A stretch of 64,000 nucleotides of DNA from Isoetes taiwanensis (GCA_021234155.1 JAJEKV010000027.1:6820623-6884622); one strand, 5' to 3'. Positions 10,886-24,557 are shown, numbered from the stretch's first letter. Numbers and translations: made by a program. Notes: generated by a model not told the origin, from the sequence alone.

Positions 10886-12382
10886 TGTAAGAGGTTGTAC
10901 TACGAGGAATTTTGCAAAGTCAATAGGTTGCAAAGACTTTATTAACCAATTACTGTTTTTTTGAATGAGAAATTATACCATGTGAAACCCAAATAACATA
11001 AATTCCAAAGACTAAACCTGACAGTAACCTCTAAAATCTTAAACCCTTAAACCTAAACAAATGCTAGTAGTCAATAGTTACTCTGACACTAAATCTTAAG
11101 CCCCTTAACTTAAAACCCATGTATCAAGGGACATTACAGACCTTGGGAACCATAGGTATGTACCTTTAAGGATACTTAGTTCCAACCAATCAACATATAT
11201 TGAACATGTAGATGGTCAAATTCTTGGTCAACAACCATAGCCAAGTTGGATCAACCTCTCAAGTCAATCTCGCTAAGAACAATTCTCTCTATGCAAGGAT
11301 ATTTGTTGAATGCCCTTACAAAAAGTAGGCTACTAAAATAGCATACAGAAAGTGTATGTACAAAATGGAATAAAATAGAATGCACAGATAGTTTGAAGTG
11401 ATTGTCGAGGAAACTTTAACTTGCATCCTTCCTTTTTTACATCAAGCATCCCAAGATTACACTATGGCAATAAAAATCGGTAGGAAGTTAAAGCCCAAGC
11501 AATGAACTAGTAATTTTGCATTGCTACCAAAGATGCGACGTGCGACAGAAGGTCTATCATGCCAACTATTAGTGTTCTAAAGGATGAAAGAGCTTGTCTA
11601 TCCTTTAATCAAGACTTTGTTAGGAATGTTTTATAATGTGAGGGGAGAACCTATGAATTGGCAATAATTATAATGGTAGTTAAATGGCAGCCTCTTAACT
11701 CCTTATGTGAAATCTAGCTCTAAATAGAATGGATTGTGTAGAGTTTAGGATATTATTGCATTAAGACGGTGGTAGTTTATCTATTTATTAGACTTTGGCT
11801 TTGTCGACGTGTGTAAATGTAATGGGTAGTTAACACGAATGTACTTAAAAGCGAGATTAAATAGATATGTGAAGATCTTGCAAATGTTTACACGTTTATA
11901 AATATGGTCAAAGATCCAAGTAAACGGTGGGCATAATATTAGACTATACTTGGGCTAATGGCCTTGCAAGATTTAATAGCCAAATCTTTTTACCATGCTT
12001 AAGAAGGTCTAAAGTTGAGTGTCAAAATTAAGTTAGCGAAGTCATCCTTTAGAGCTAGTAAATTGGTTCAAAGCATTGTGTCGCATAGTTAAAAACCTCA
12101 TTGAATGAATTGTTGCTCACACTGCGGTTAACGAATGAATGCAACTTGCCGAAAGTTGCCGCAAGCAGTCAAATAGGGCAACTATTTTGCCCGCTCCATC
12201 GGCTTACAAGCACAAAATCATTAATACAATTGAAGGCTAAGCAAGTAATCTGCAAAGCAATGACAAAAAAGAAATGTGATTCACAAGCCAAAAAACATGC
12301 CTAGATAAAGGATATTACTAGTAACATCGCATCATACCTTAGATTTGTGTGGCTTTTCAAGATCAGTATGTCCCAACTCCCA

Positions 12383-12560
12383 AATGACTAGATTGCCATC
12401 ATCTCCAACCCCCATCCTAAAAGATTTTCATGCCTTAAATGCCAAATGCGCTTATCGCGATATATCTCCGGATGACTAGATTGCCATCATCTCCAACCGA
12501 TCCGAAAGATTCTCATGCCTTAAATGCCAAGGCACGCCTTCAACAACTCCCTCATGGGCC
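12383..12560. repeat. 89-bp tandem duplication
   Basis: atgactagattgccatcatc at 12383 recurs at 12472, and both units continue with catgccttaaatgccaa. The copies are diverged, with an insertion near the end of the second. Confidence 0.85.
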
Positions 12561-14459
12561 GGCACAATATATCTCCCGACGATTAAGAGATACAACGTGA
12601 CTAGAAAAAGCATCGTATTAAATGTACAATGATCAATAAATCATCTCACTAAATTGATATGCCTTTTATAAAATATATAAGGCACAAAATGAAAACATAA
12701 AATAAGAACCAGTAGAAACATGCACAACCACTTTCATGTCAATCTCGGTACATTTTATGAAATGGGCATGTAAACGCCTTGTCTCCAGTGGAAAAACCAT
12801 TTGAAAGACATACAAAAATTGGCATTTAAAAGACAAATAGCAAACATCATAATGTGCACTACAAATCCACAAATCCATAATCTACTCCAGTTAAGAAAAA
12901 GTTCATCTAGGCTTGAAATTTCACTGGAAACCTCTTGTAGATACATCAACTCCAAATACAACCTTTGATCAGCATCATAGCACTTGCAAGCATAAGTTTG
13001 AAGAACACATTCAGTAGCTATTTCTGAAGCACCATAAGCATTTAAAATGTACCTCCCTTTATTAATGAGATATATGTGCTAAGGAAATACAATTGATTAT
13101 CTACGAGGATACAAAAAATCCCACTTTAGAATCTACTCAAGCGCATCAAATAAGCATGAGTGCCAAACTTTCTTTGCCTCCATTTCTAGTGGGAACAACA
13201 GTCAGATAAACAATAAGCGATTGGGCCCATTTCTAATGATACACGCACATTGCACATTATATATAGAATGTGCATACTCATCTAGAACATTATCAATAGC
13301 GAATCTAATTTTCTTTCACCTATAGATTGTGGCGGATCCTCGCATTGCGAGGCAAATCCTACAATAGTCCAAATAAAATGCACGGGATGTCTTGACATGT
13401 TGCTGATGTCTTGCTATAATGGAACAATAGCTCAAAGAAAATCCCCCGCGTGTCATCCACAACATGTTATTGGAGTATAAAGCGGGGTTTTGAAATGAAA
13501 AAATGACGAGGGGAACTAGTTATGCCATTCCGGAACAAAAACACCTTTGGATGTTGCGCCTCACCCTAGTTTATCCAACATGGAAGGACTCAGTTGAAGA
13601 CAAAGCACTAGGTTGCATTTAAAATGGACCTAGCAAAACAAATGTAAAAAGCTCCCTTGATAATGTTCATACCTTTAATATAATGCCCGACTGCATTATA
13701 TGGCAAAATATAGGGAAGTTTCAGGACATAATCCATTGACAAAACTATGTTTGAGACTTTTATGTAAATATGTAGGCCAACTTACTCCCTTCCCATCACG
13801 GAAGCATCGGTGAAAGAAATCTGGGCGTGGGTGTCGACCGCAATCTTCATAGCTTTAGTGATAGCTCGCATGCTTATGAAAGCATAAAGCAAATCCGAAA
13901 TGGCCAATTTAACAACTTTCAAGTTACACACATGTTAGATCGAAAGCAAGCTTTCTTACCAAGTGCACCTTGATGTAAATCGGGAATTTGCCTTCGAACG
14001 CATAAAAAATCAGTTCTGAGACAAACAAAGAACATGGAGTCATTTAAAATCCGAGCAAGATCATAAACTAGAGAAACTAAAGGCTGGATTTGATGAATAC
14101 CATAGAAACGAATAACTAAGCAAATGATAATGATCCAATCGTACAAAATAAAATCTCAAAACTATGAAGAAGTGGCGGATCTGGATTGCTTGCAACATAG
14201 GCACGATGAAATATACACCGCAGCTAGTTATAACAGCTCTTGAAGGCCCACAAGCCATATTCTCAAGGACATATTTGTTTGCCATGTTCCTTGAGAAGAA
14301 CATGTGCTTGGTGTAATGCGGGTTATTTTAAGATGATGTTATGATATCTAGAAAGCGAAGCATTCAACCGGCCAAGTAACAAAATTTGTTGCAAATGTAA
14401 AAACCAAGCTCAAGAGTGCATACTTGGTGGTTTGACTCATTCATGCTAAGCATTTGAAA

Positions 14460-14930
14460 AATGTATGCCAAGCAACATTTGTGGACTGACCAATGATCTT
14501 CCAATACATGTTCTTGCCGCGGACAATAGAGCTTTCATTTAGGAGTTATGGCCATAACTCAACTGTAAAACTGTGGCAAGCAAAGACATTAGACCATTTG
14601 GCACTGTTTTAGCCCATTTATGTTAAGAATTTGGAAAATGGATGCCTAGCATCAATTGTGGAACTTCCAGTGACCTTTCCAACGGATGTTCTTGTGCATA
14701 AAAAAGAGCTTAAATTTTGGAGTTATGGCCAAATTTCTACCCGACTGTAAAACTGTGGCAGCAAAGACATTTGATGATTTGGCACTGTTTTTGCCCATTT
14801 ATGCTATGAATTTGGAAAATGGACGCCTAGCATCAATTGTGGACCTTCCAGTGACCTTTCCAACGGATGTTCTTGTGCATAAAACAGAGCTTCAATTTGG
14901 GAGTTATGGCCACGTTTCTAGAAAATCTGA
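14460..14930. repeat. 180-bp tandem repeat, about 2.6 units
   Basis: The block gcctagcatcaattgtggam at 14644 recurs exactly 180 bp later at 14824. A more diverged version starts near 14464. Each unit contains ccttccagtgacctttccaa, ggagttatggcca and ctgtaaaactgtggca. Period and head-to-tail order are satellite-like, but only three units are present. Confidence 0.88.
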
Positions 14931-17707
14931 CTGACATCCATACCGTTCAAGAAATCTACAGCAGCAGCAGCTTTTTACAAATCAAAAAACTAAGATTTAT
15001 CATGACATTTCCTCATTGGCACTTTAGTTAAGGTTGCAATTATGGATCTAACTGAGTGATCGCCCGTAGTTCCATAGTTGTCACAGACAAATAGAGACCA
15101 CAATAGCCCGCTTATTTCTTCCCAAAAAAGGAATGAGTTTTAACATTTGTTTTAGTGAATCACAGAGCAATTGCTGATGAACATTGGAAAAGGCAAGAAC
15201 TAAATACTTAAGGCACTTACTTTTGTAATGGATTTGGCATCATCAAGTTTTGGAAAGTATCCGCTTTCCTTCATTTGTGTACTTAGACGTTCAATGTGGC
15301 ATAGATCTCTTCACTTCTTCGATGGCTTCTATCTTTCACAAAGAACTCATGCACGTTGTTATCAATCTCAAATCCATGCCATTGCGGGTTTTTTTCCATG
15401 CACCGCACCTTTGCCTAAGCTCATCTATTCCGCCACGACATCGACCACATACATGCCTCGGAATAGATGTCGACACATAAGCATATAGGCGAGAGCCATC
15501 ACATGGACATAGTTGAACAATTCTTACATAGCAATGTCTTCCCATCTATTAGACCAGCTGGCATTTTTGCCATTATGTATTGCACCTTCGGTGCAGCCAT
15601 CCTTAAGCTTCTTTCATAAATTTCTCCTCGTGTGAATGCCCCATCAAGAACCATAAAGGACACATTTCCTGCATCCCATAACAAGTGTTTGAGCTCTTCT
15701 TGTAGACCCGACTTCCTTTGCCCGGACTTATGTTCTCGCATCTAATGATAAGCAAGAATCTCAAGCATGCATCGTGGTGTTATCTCTTCCAAAGTCTCAT
15801 CTATTTGTTTCCGTAAGCACGGGGCCGATTATCACCCCTTCTTCCCCGCAATAACGGGAAGACCAAATTAGACCGGATAAAATTCATCTATCATACGGAT
15901 AAAATTCATCTATCATACAAGAGCTTTTCTAAAATGGCAACATCATTTTGCTATAACCATGTACATATCCTTGCAAGACCAATATGTTAGGAACCTCAAA
16001 GAATCATAGCTCTCTATGCTCTTTCAAATCACAAAAACCAAAAAGAGTTGCGGGCTATCACATGCCTTGCAGAGGCAGAAATATTTGAAGAACCGAAGAT
16101 CTATGTTGTTCTTTCCCATTACGCCAACAATCGGTAGCTCTGCCATAGCCAAAAGGTACGTGAGTGAAAATCAGCATGCCAAGAAGGTGGACATTTAACA
16201 AGATTTTGCGGGGAACCAACTTTCCCAAAGCAAATCCGTCATAGGCACCATAGCTCCGACGGAGAAAAACTGGATTTGCACTTCCAAAATACAAACATGG
16301 CGCATCCATAGCTGCCTTTTAAATGAGCGGTTTAGGCAAGAGAATATGGAGACGTTCATCGGACAGTTCTTTCGGATGAAGCCGGGCGCAACGGACATTA
16401 GACCGCACGTAAAATCGCCATTATAAGTCGCCAAAAGCGAGACCCAAGCCTACAGCGGCCCATCAAATTCAAGATGATGCACCTCAATGTTTGAATCTCT
16501 TACCCGGATCATGAACCCGCCATATCTTTCCTCGATTTGAGCATAGGCCATCCAAATTCGAAGCACCCCATTTCGACAAATATCTGCGTAATTTTTTGTA
16601 CCAATCTGCAAAAGACGTTTGAGGAATTTGCATCTTGGCGCATTAATTGGAACAAAATGGAACACCGTAATGCTGGCGCGCATACAATTGGGTGGTCGGG
16701 TCGTTACATTTGTTCACACCGGCAAACTAGGATTGATACCTTATATGAGAAAGAAAGCCAAAATGAATGTGCAATTCTAATGAACAACGAAATACCAAAA
16801 CAATGGCGTGCAACACCGCGGCAAAATCCCAACGCTAAATAAAAAATGGAGTCATTTTAAAAGAGAAGTGACAAGCGTGTCATCATTCTAGATGCTAACC
16901 CCGCTAGGAGGCATAACGCGAATGGCGGATCCAAATTTCTTTTTCAAGATTTGAAGTCGGGAGCAAAATCAAAAAAAGGCCTCCGAAAACGTAGAAAGCA
17001 ATAAGCACAAAACCCCGAAATTGGCAATGGATACCATATCTAAATCGTTCTTTGCGGGACATTTGTCATTTCATAGAAACGTAACCATTCTTAAAAGGCG
17101 GGATAACTTGACCTCAATATGCCTCAAATAATTAGAGCAACTTCCGTGAGAATAACCGTTAACTACTGAACCTCATTTATTCTTTGAAAAAGCTTCAAGC
17201 CCGCAAAGCATTCGTGAGAAGCCGCTATAGCCACTCGAGAATGCATCGAAGGAAAACACATGCAAACGTAAGTTCGAGCTCGCGATTAAAGCTCGGACAT
17301 GTCCGATAAAAATGGGCTTAACTCCCACTGTCTTTTGATCTCTCCTCTTTATATGTAGAAAATAGAAAATGGCGTAAATTTCAATAAGTTTCGGGAAGGT
17401 TTTGGCAATCTTGAATGCACTCGCACCGATAAGGAACAAAAAATCCTTTCCAATCGAAAGAATGCTTTACTCGCCATAGCAAAGATGATGCCACCGAAAG
17501 AATCAAACTCGCAAAGAAACCATCGGCTAAGGAATTCGAAGAACTATAAGAACCCTAATCGTTAGAAGAACAAAGGGGAGGTAACGAGATTGTAAAGGAT
17601 AATCGGAAGGCTCGGCCTTCCCTTTACTTGCAAAGGTCGCCATAGCTACCTCACGATATTCTGAAGAAAGCGGGACTGAAAACTTGCCACCTAACAATGT
17701 AATTAAT

Positions 17708-18480
17708 GATGCTTAATTGCTGCCAGTGCCACCTCACCCATATTAAATATTAAATGTAATACAATTTCCTTTCACACCCAATATTTAATAAACATTAAAT
17801 ATAAAAGCCCTAATTTCAAGGATGGACGGTCTACATAAAATGCCCCAATTGAAGCCCTAGATCTAACGGGCCACATCAAAACCCCCAAATAAAGGGGGCT
17901 GCTTGGGGTTGATTGAAGTGTCACCGTCTGGACCATCCATCTCAGAGATGGACGGCCGAGATCAAGCTTTACCAACAATTTCCTTGCACCTTCCTTAACC
18001 TTAAAATCAAGGGCCACGATTTCTCACGTGCCCGATCGACGGCCTAGGGATGGGGTGCATGCCCCATCCATGCCCCATGCATGCCCCCCATCAAATCCAA
18101 GGGCCATTGTCGCGACACCTCAGAAAATCGACGGCCAGGATGAATCTCTACAAACTTTCACCCCCCCATAGGACCCATAATATATATATCACCTATATAT
18201 ATACAATTATATTGAATGTAGATAATCTGATCCCAGCCGTCCATCTCAGATCTGGACGGCCCACGTTGCGCCACCCAGAAAGCCCCTTTATTTGGGGCTT
18301 TTGTTTTCGACCGTTAGATTTGGGGATTTAATCTGAACCGTCGATGTATAGAACTGCATTTAATGCCACATTATGAGGTTGAGTTGGGGCTTTTGATTTA
18401 GGCTGTCGGATTAGAGGAATTAATCTAGACCATTGATAAAGAGAATGAAATTAAATGCCATTGTGAGGTGGCGCCATGCC
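17708..18480. repeat. Long imperfect inverted repeat
   Basis: Left arm landmarks in order: tgccacctcac (about 17726), gatctaacgg, cccaaataaagggg (about 17884) and gagatggacggc (about 17944). The same landmarks appear inverted in the right arm: gccgtccatctc (about 18236), cccctttatttgggg (about 18283), ccgttagatt (about 18310) and gtgaggtggcg (about 18463). The centre is rich in atgcatgcccc. A smaller near-palindrome (ccgtcca ... tggacgg) sits at 18237-18259. It could be a foldback or MITE-like element. Confidence 0.75.
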
Positions 18481-19949
18481 ATATGTCTTTTTGTTTTCCA
18501 TTTTTTTAAAAGCTTTTAATGATGACGATTTCTAATGGCCTCCTATGACGTGGCATAGAGATTTTTTCTTCTGCATTTTTTTTAGACTCTCTGTATTTCA
18601 GGTTTCTGTTCACGATTTTTTTTCTGGCGATAGTATAGCCGCCTGTATGATTTGTTGGCGCTCATGTCGGCTGTTTGTATGATCGTGGCCGATCCGTTCC
18701 TCTTTGAGCTATTCTTCCGGCCGAGATATTCTGTGGAGATGGCAAACCTACTATTGGCCCATGCGCTGGCCTTTTTCTTTCTTATGAAGATCTTGGCTTC
18801 ATCAACCAGCCGTCTGAATCTCAACTATCAGCTTGCCGACTGGGTAAAACTTTGAGCAGAGCTTTTGCTTTCTTGGTATTGTCTTTGGCTGTATTTCTTT
18901 GCATGATGCTTGAATGTGGGCGCTTATTTACGCTCAGGCATTGTAATCCAGGATTTGGGAACCAGAACAAAATGTTGTCTTTATGCACAAAATGGGTGGA
19001 GTTCTGCAAACCGGCAAGGGCCAACGAGTTCCATGGGTTCTTGCAGTGTCCTTTGTTTCAAGAAGTGGGGATTCAGGTTTGTTTGTGAGCTACAAGATTT
19101 GCAACCGATAATTTTCCCCCTCCCCTTTGTTTATTTCGGCCCTAGTCGCACCAGAGCAGCCTGCAACATAGAGAAGGCATGTTTTTTTTATCGGCGGCTT
19201 AACATGGTTTTCTTATGTGCTTTGTTCTCTCGAATCTTCGCCCAAAAAGCGTGGCTCCACAGCAAAGGAACAATGTCTGATGCCGGATTTGCTCTACATT
19301 GTCTTATCATTGTCTGTAATTCCGCTGTTTCTATTTGGCTCTGTAAATAATGCTGCAGAGGGGCAATCAAGGGCCAGATTTTGCCCTGGGTACTATACAA
19401 GCTCTGCTATTTGCCACAGATTTGGGCGACTGCAAACCGCTTGCTTTTCCAGGTAACAAGTTCTTTTGTTCTTTAGTTCCTTACAGTGAATCTCAGAAGC
19501 CTCACTGAAAGGTCTGATGTACAGGATTTTGTTGGCAGAAATGTTTCTTGGGATACACGATTTGTCTGATGACCCCTTTACAACTAAGGAATGATTCTAT
19601 CACTAGGTTTCGATCCCTAATATGAAGGCAGGCAGGTCGATTTGATAGTTCTTGGTGAACTGGTATCCGAACATAGAAGTGACTTTTGAGATTGATCTTC
19701 AGCGGAGGAAGATACGCGTGCTTTTTAGGCATGATGCTGCATTCTGCACAAGATCGTCTCCAGATGGGGAAGCGTGGACACATTGCGAGTTTAAGCTGGA
19801 GTTTTTTGCAAGAGATCTGAAACATGTCTTAGAAACCAAGTGTGGCCGTGGTGAAGCTTCCTCATTGTCCTTTCTCATTGACTTGCATATGGATTTCACA
19901 TTGAGCAGGTGTCTTGGCAGGTTCTGCCTCTGGGATAATGCATCAAGTA

Positions 19950-20223
19950 TACAGTGTTATTTATTATGCCTCATCTCAAATATAATGGATGCCACAAGCA
20001 GAGATTTGAATTACACGACTAGCTGTAAAAGCCTGTGACAGATACTTAAGTCTATTGAAAACAAATGTTCCGTCTATAGCATTTTCTACAGTGTTATTTA
20101 TTATGCCTCATCTCAAATATAATGGATGCCACAAGCAGAGATTTGAATTACACGACTAGCTGTAAAAGCCTGTGACGGATACTTAAGTCTATTGAAAACA
20201 AATGTTCCGTCTATAGCATTTTC
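19950..20223. repeat. 137-bp near-perfect tandem duplication
   Basis: tacagtgttatttattatgc starts at 19950 and again at 20087. The two 137-bp units differ by a single A/G change (gacagatac against gacggatac), so the duplication is recent. Confidence 0.97.
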
Positions 20224-20472
20224 ACAAGAAGGTAAAAATCATGTTTCTGCTATTTTTCCTGCTATTCTTTGCAGATGCCATTTTTTATTAATGGTTCAAG
20301 TGGATTGTGCAATTTAACAGGAAATGGCGGATACAGATTGATGCATTTTCAACCCATATGTTAATTAGATGACAAAGGTGATGCCATAACTTATGGAACC
20401 ATGCAGCGTGTCTGAAGGGCATCAATAAAGGTACCCATTGCTAAGATATCACAAAGATATCACATCGATAAG

Positions 20473-20618
20473 TTGTACGCGTTTGACTTCAGGCAAGATT
20501 CTGAGATTGCACCGACTTTTGTGATGGTGCATGGTTATGCTGCAGTTCAGGAGTTATTCTTTAGGAATTTTGGTGCGCTTGATCCTCATTTCTGAATCAT
20601 TTCCATTGATCAACTTGG
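20473..20618 (+). pseudogene. Captured exon of a CGI-58/ABHD5-like hydrolase
   Basis: The frame reads APTFVMVHGYAAVQ, then FFRNFGALDPHF, a stop, then IISIDQLG. This matches the stretch of plant CGI-58-like alpha/beta-hydrolases around the oxyanion HGYG and the AIDQLG strand. The exon ends at 20618 and is followed at once by GTAAGC, a good splice donor at the position where an exon could end. A TGA (20594-20596) replaces an arginine-type codon. No nucleophile-elbow exon is found downstream. The intact donor shows that genomic DNA, not an mRNA copy, was acquired. Confidence 0.75.
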
Positions 20619-20821
20619 GTAAGCACTTGACTTGAGATTAGACCATTATAATTACTGACTGACAAAGGGGCTTTGACTGGCCCTTTCCGACTTCTTGAAT
20701 CAAACCATCTTGGTGTAGTTCTCAGATTTACTGTGTACAACTCTGATCTTTGCTTGGAGGCTACGCCCGAAGAAGGAGTACAAGCAACAGCAGGGTCAGT
20801 AATATGTTGAATTTGTTTCAG

Positions 20822-22220
20822 TATTAATTGCAAGAGACTTGGGATACCCCTATAAAGGAAGCAGATCACCAAGTGTTAATCTTCTTCCAAGAAGAGGAGC
20901 TGGTCTGGGACCTGTATCTGCCGGAAGTGGTGAAAGAATTGTGCTGGTAATATTGTCCATTCCATTATTTGATGAAGTTGTGTGTCACCAGTCTCCTTCT
21001 GTATTTATTTCCTTAGGCAATCCTGTTTCAAATGCTTGAAGATTGTTTTTTCTTTTGTCTTCGTATGGAAATATTGGACCTTATATTATATCAATCTGTG
21101 CTTCTAATAGGACCTTTGCTTGATCTCCAAGATCCATGGTATACTTTATGATAATATCAGCTATTATTGACGCAGTTCATATCTCATGAAAATGAGGATC
21201 TAGACAGATCTGAAGTATTGTAGCCCTTATTATTACCCCCAGGACTAGGTGTCACCAGGAATGTCCCTATTGCTGGAAAGCTGAAAACATTGCCAGATGT
21301 CCATAGATTTGATGCCATGACAAGCTAGTCGGCCTAGCCATATTTTTAATGTAATGTTGTGCAGGTTATAACCAACCTTTTGTGCACCGTAACATAATCA
21401 GAAACTAGAGTGCGTAGGGAGTGTTTTCCATTTTAAGATCCTCGTGAAGAATTTATAGTGTGAATTGACCTGGTTTGGATTGCTGTGGTGTCCATGTATA
21501 GGTGCTCAAATTAAGTTCATTATGTGTTTCAGATTTCTGAGTCATAATCGTGTGAAAGAATGAGATTGAAAAAATCATGCATGCAGGCATGGCAAATGTT
21601 ATCTAGCCAACATTATAGTGGATCAGATGGTTTTTTCAGTGGCTTTGAATATAATCATGTAGAATACATGTTGCTAAGCTTGAAAGATGGAAATTTGTCT
21701 CATGAGAGGTTGATCAGACTTCTACATCATAATTGACTTCTTGCTAATTTTTTTTGTGTACACTTTCAGGGCGCTAACAATGTAAGGAAACATTCAGTTT
21801 CCCTTCCTGATGGCTCTACGGTTGAAGGGCAGGCTTGTCAACCCAATTCTCTTCAGAACTCTGCCGTATCGAGCTCCAAAGATGTCTCCACTTCAAACAT
21901 TCCCACCAAAGTGGATGGATGAGTATCATCAGTTAACAATTTCCCCAATCTAGGCACCCACTCCTGGAATATCAAGCTCAAGTGATTTTCAACGTCAAAT
22001 TGATCTCTCATCCAGATCAGGAGTGTAACAAAAGTATTCTCATGTTACTCCACAACAGCAAATCCAACATCCCCAAGCTTTGCAGCATGCACAACCACAA
22101 CAGATGCAATATTCACAACATATGCAACATCCCCACCTATAACAAGTGCAGCAAGTACAGCTCCCTGTGCCGTTGCAACCTCAGGCAACTCCTACTCACT
22201 CAGGATTGCAGGAGGCTCCG
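20822..22220 (+). pseudogene. Two captured exons of an unidentified Ser/Gln-rich protein
   Basis: Exon 1 (20822-20946) follows tttcag and reads DLGYPYKGSRSPSVNLLPRR ... GSGERIVL, then donor GTAATA. Exon 2 (21770-22220) follows the acceptor cactttcag; joining keeps the frame: GANNVRKHSVSLPDGSTVEG, then a Ser-rich part, a TGA after TKVDG, and in a shifted frame a Gln-rich segment (HAQPQQMQYSQHMQHPH) ending HSGLQEAP before donor GTAAGA at 22221. Stops and frameshifts show decay. I do not recognise the protein. The 823-bp intron with good sites argues for capture of genomic DNA. Confidence 0.6.
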
Positions 22221-22494
22221 GTAAGATATCTATTTTCTTCTTTTGTCCCCTATGACGCCCAAATGTAGTCAGTTGAGAACACGTAGACAGTGTACATTCC
22301 TATGTTGTTAAAAGTAGGTTAGCAAGTATTGTTGTGGAAAGAACTCCATTTAGGATGGCCATCTAACGTGGTACATTAATTGTGGAACATTGGAAGCTGC
22401 AAGGAGTACCAAAAAAAGCATTATTTCTTTTAGCACTGTTCTAGATGCATGAGCAAACATAGAATTCAAATGTATGCAGGCTTAATTTATTAGG

Positions 22495-24150
22495 CCCACG
22501 TTGTTGCATTAAGGGTTAATGGCCCGTCCACAACGCGCTATTCATCTTTAATATCTTTAATGTACATCACGTTGGCAACATTTCATAACCATGTTATATG
22601 CTCAAACTTGCGAACACATATCCACTCTTTGACAAACATCTATAGAAACACGACATTTTCCACTTTATATGGAATCCCTGCTTTTTAAAACCCAATAACA
22701 ATATGTTTCATGTCTTCCAATACTTTTTCATGCTCAACAAAAATGTATTTTTCTTCTTCCTTCAAGATCTACCCCCCCTTCCTTTCTACAAACTCAATAA
22801 CAATGTGTTTTGCCATCTTTCTTCACAAATACTACCTTTTAGAATTCAACAAGAACGTGTATTCTTTTGTCCCTTCGATATGTGTGTGCTTCCCTCACCT
22901 ACAAGAGAGCAATAATCACCTCGGGCCTAAATCAATTTAACATCACGGTACCACTTTTTGTGCAACTTTGCATTGTCCCACCATCACCTTGAGGAAGATA
23001 AAATAGGCGATGAATAATAGGACCACCACTTCTACATCCGTTTTGCCAAAAGACCAAGCTTGCCACATTCAGTTTGAACTTCTGTGTGTGTTAAAAATTA
23101 GATATTTCTTATTCATGGCGGAAACTATTGCAATACAATCTCAACGAAAAGTAGATGTCTGTCTTTTTTATTTTGGGTAAGATGAGTAGTGCAATCTACG
23201 TATATAATGATGTTGATGCTTCATAGTTCTGTGTTAGCAGTAAATATGCATAAACAACAAACTTAAGGAGCTCTTTGTATGATGTGCATTGTTAATTTGA
23301 CATTAGAGTTGGCAATCCCCCTTTCAATCTAAAGACAACAACAACAGTAAGACATTTCATTTCTTTTATTCAAGACAATCATATTCCTGTGCATAGCCAA
23401 TATCTAGATTGGATAATAAACAAAAGATTCATCCTTGCTAACAAGACAAAGAAAGCCAACCGTGTTTTCTTCCTACATGATAATATTTGCTACAAGCCTA
23501 TGGCATAGTTATTGTCTGTCCATTCCACACATGAATTCGAAATGGCTTCTTCTCCTGTTGTAAACTGTGCCCACGTTATTGCATTAAAGTGTTAATGCCC
23601 CAACAACGCACTATCCATCCACAGCGCACATCACCTTGGCAGCAATTTACAACCATGATATATATTCTAACTTGCCAAGCACAGATGCACTCTTGGAAAA
23701 ACACCTTCAGAAAGATGTCATTTTCCAATTTATATGGAATTGCTACAAAATCTTAGTTTCCGGGGTGACTTTAGTCACACATCAGATGCTACTTTCTAAA
23801 ACCCGAATATATTTTATGTTTTCAACAAATGCTACTTTTCAATACTCAACAAAAATGTATTCTCCTTCTTCCTTCTTCAACATGTGCTTGCACATCTCAT
23901 CTACCCCCCTTCCCTTCTACAAACTCAATAACAATGTGTTGTCCCATCTTTCTTCACAAATGCTACTTTTCAGAATTCAACAAGAACAGTGTACTCTTTT
24001 CTTCCTTCAACATGTGTGTGCTTCCCTCAGCTACCCCTCTACACTTGACCTATCACCACTCTAAGAGCGCAATAATCACCTCGGGCCTAAACCAATTTAA
24101 CATCACGGTAACTTCATTTGCCACACTCGATTTGAACTTTTGTGTGTGTT
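22495..24150. repeat. Direct repeat pair of about 0.6 kb, 1074 bp apart
   Basis: Copy 1 begins cccacgttgttgcattaagg (22495) and copy 2 cccacgttattgcattaaag (23569). They share tatatggaat, ctcaacaaaaatgtat, cttctacaaactcaataaca, caataatcacctcgggccta and tttgtgtgtgtt in order. They are diverged, with indels. The arrangement could be an old segmental duplication or the ends of a small decayed LTR-like element; no PBS was seen. Confidence 0.8.
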
Positions 24151-24557
24151 CTAATGAAGAGATGCTTTCCCAACTTCACATTCAGTAATTTGAAAGACGA
24201 AGCTCTAGAATAACAAGTTCTTCCAAAATAACATGGTACGCTTAAGCTGAACTTACATGGTACCATGTTATCATTGTTGTGAATGTCTAGAAGGATGTTA
24301 ACTCAGACAACAAATATAAAACAAAATTTTAGTTTGGCATTCTCGGTTCAAACTTTAAATTAGACTTTGAGGTAATTTATATACATAATAACAAACAAGA
24401 TCACACAATTCTAAATTTTATTGGCAACTTTTGTATGGGATGATATAAATCCAGTTTAATTTAAATTTAGCTTGACTTTTTCATTAGTCTTTAATTTCGA
24501 AATTCCTTGCTAAGATCCTTATTGTAAATTCCTCAAACAAAAATTTTGACAAATGGC

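Larger units (their letters stand above)
10886..20472. other. Interior of the insertion, no supported gene
   Basis: About 9.6 kb without a recognisable gene. Open frames are short and on both strands; the longest (18910-19350, 146 codons; 19652-20038, 128 codons; minus 15499-15741, 80 codons) match no family I know. Three local repeats and a long inverted repeat are listed separately. A 22-bp tandem duplication (ggataaaattcatctatcat...) lies near 15877-15920. Confidence 0.5.

Noticed and set aside
10779-10964. Tyr-Ile-rich open frames
   Set aside because: Simple translation of the TA microsatellite at the LINE 1 break.
15499-15741. 80-codon minus-strand frame with ELKHLLWDAGNVSFMVLDGA
   Set aside because: Composition looks protein-like and it might be another captured exon, but no family or splice sites could be assigned.
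18910-20038. Open frames of 146 and 128 codons inside the large insertion
   Set aside because: Protein-like length, but no recognisable motif, and overlapping frames of similar length; I could not support a gene.
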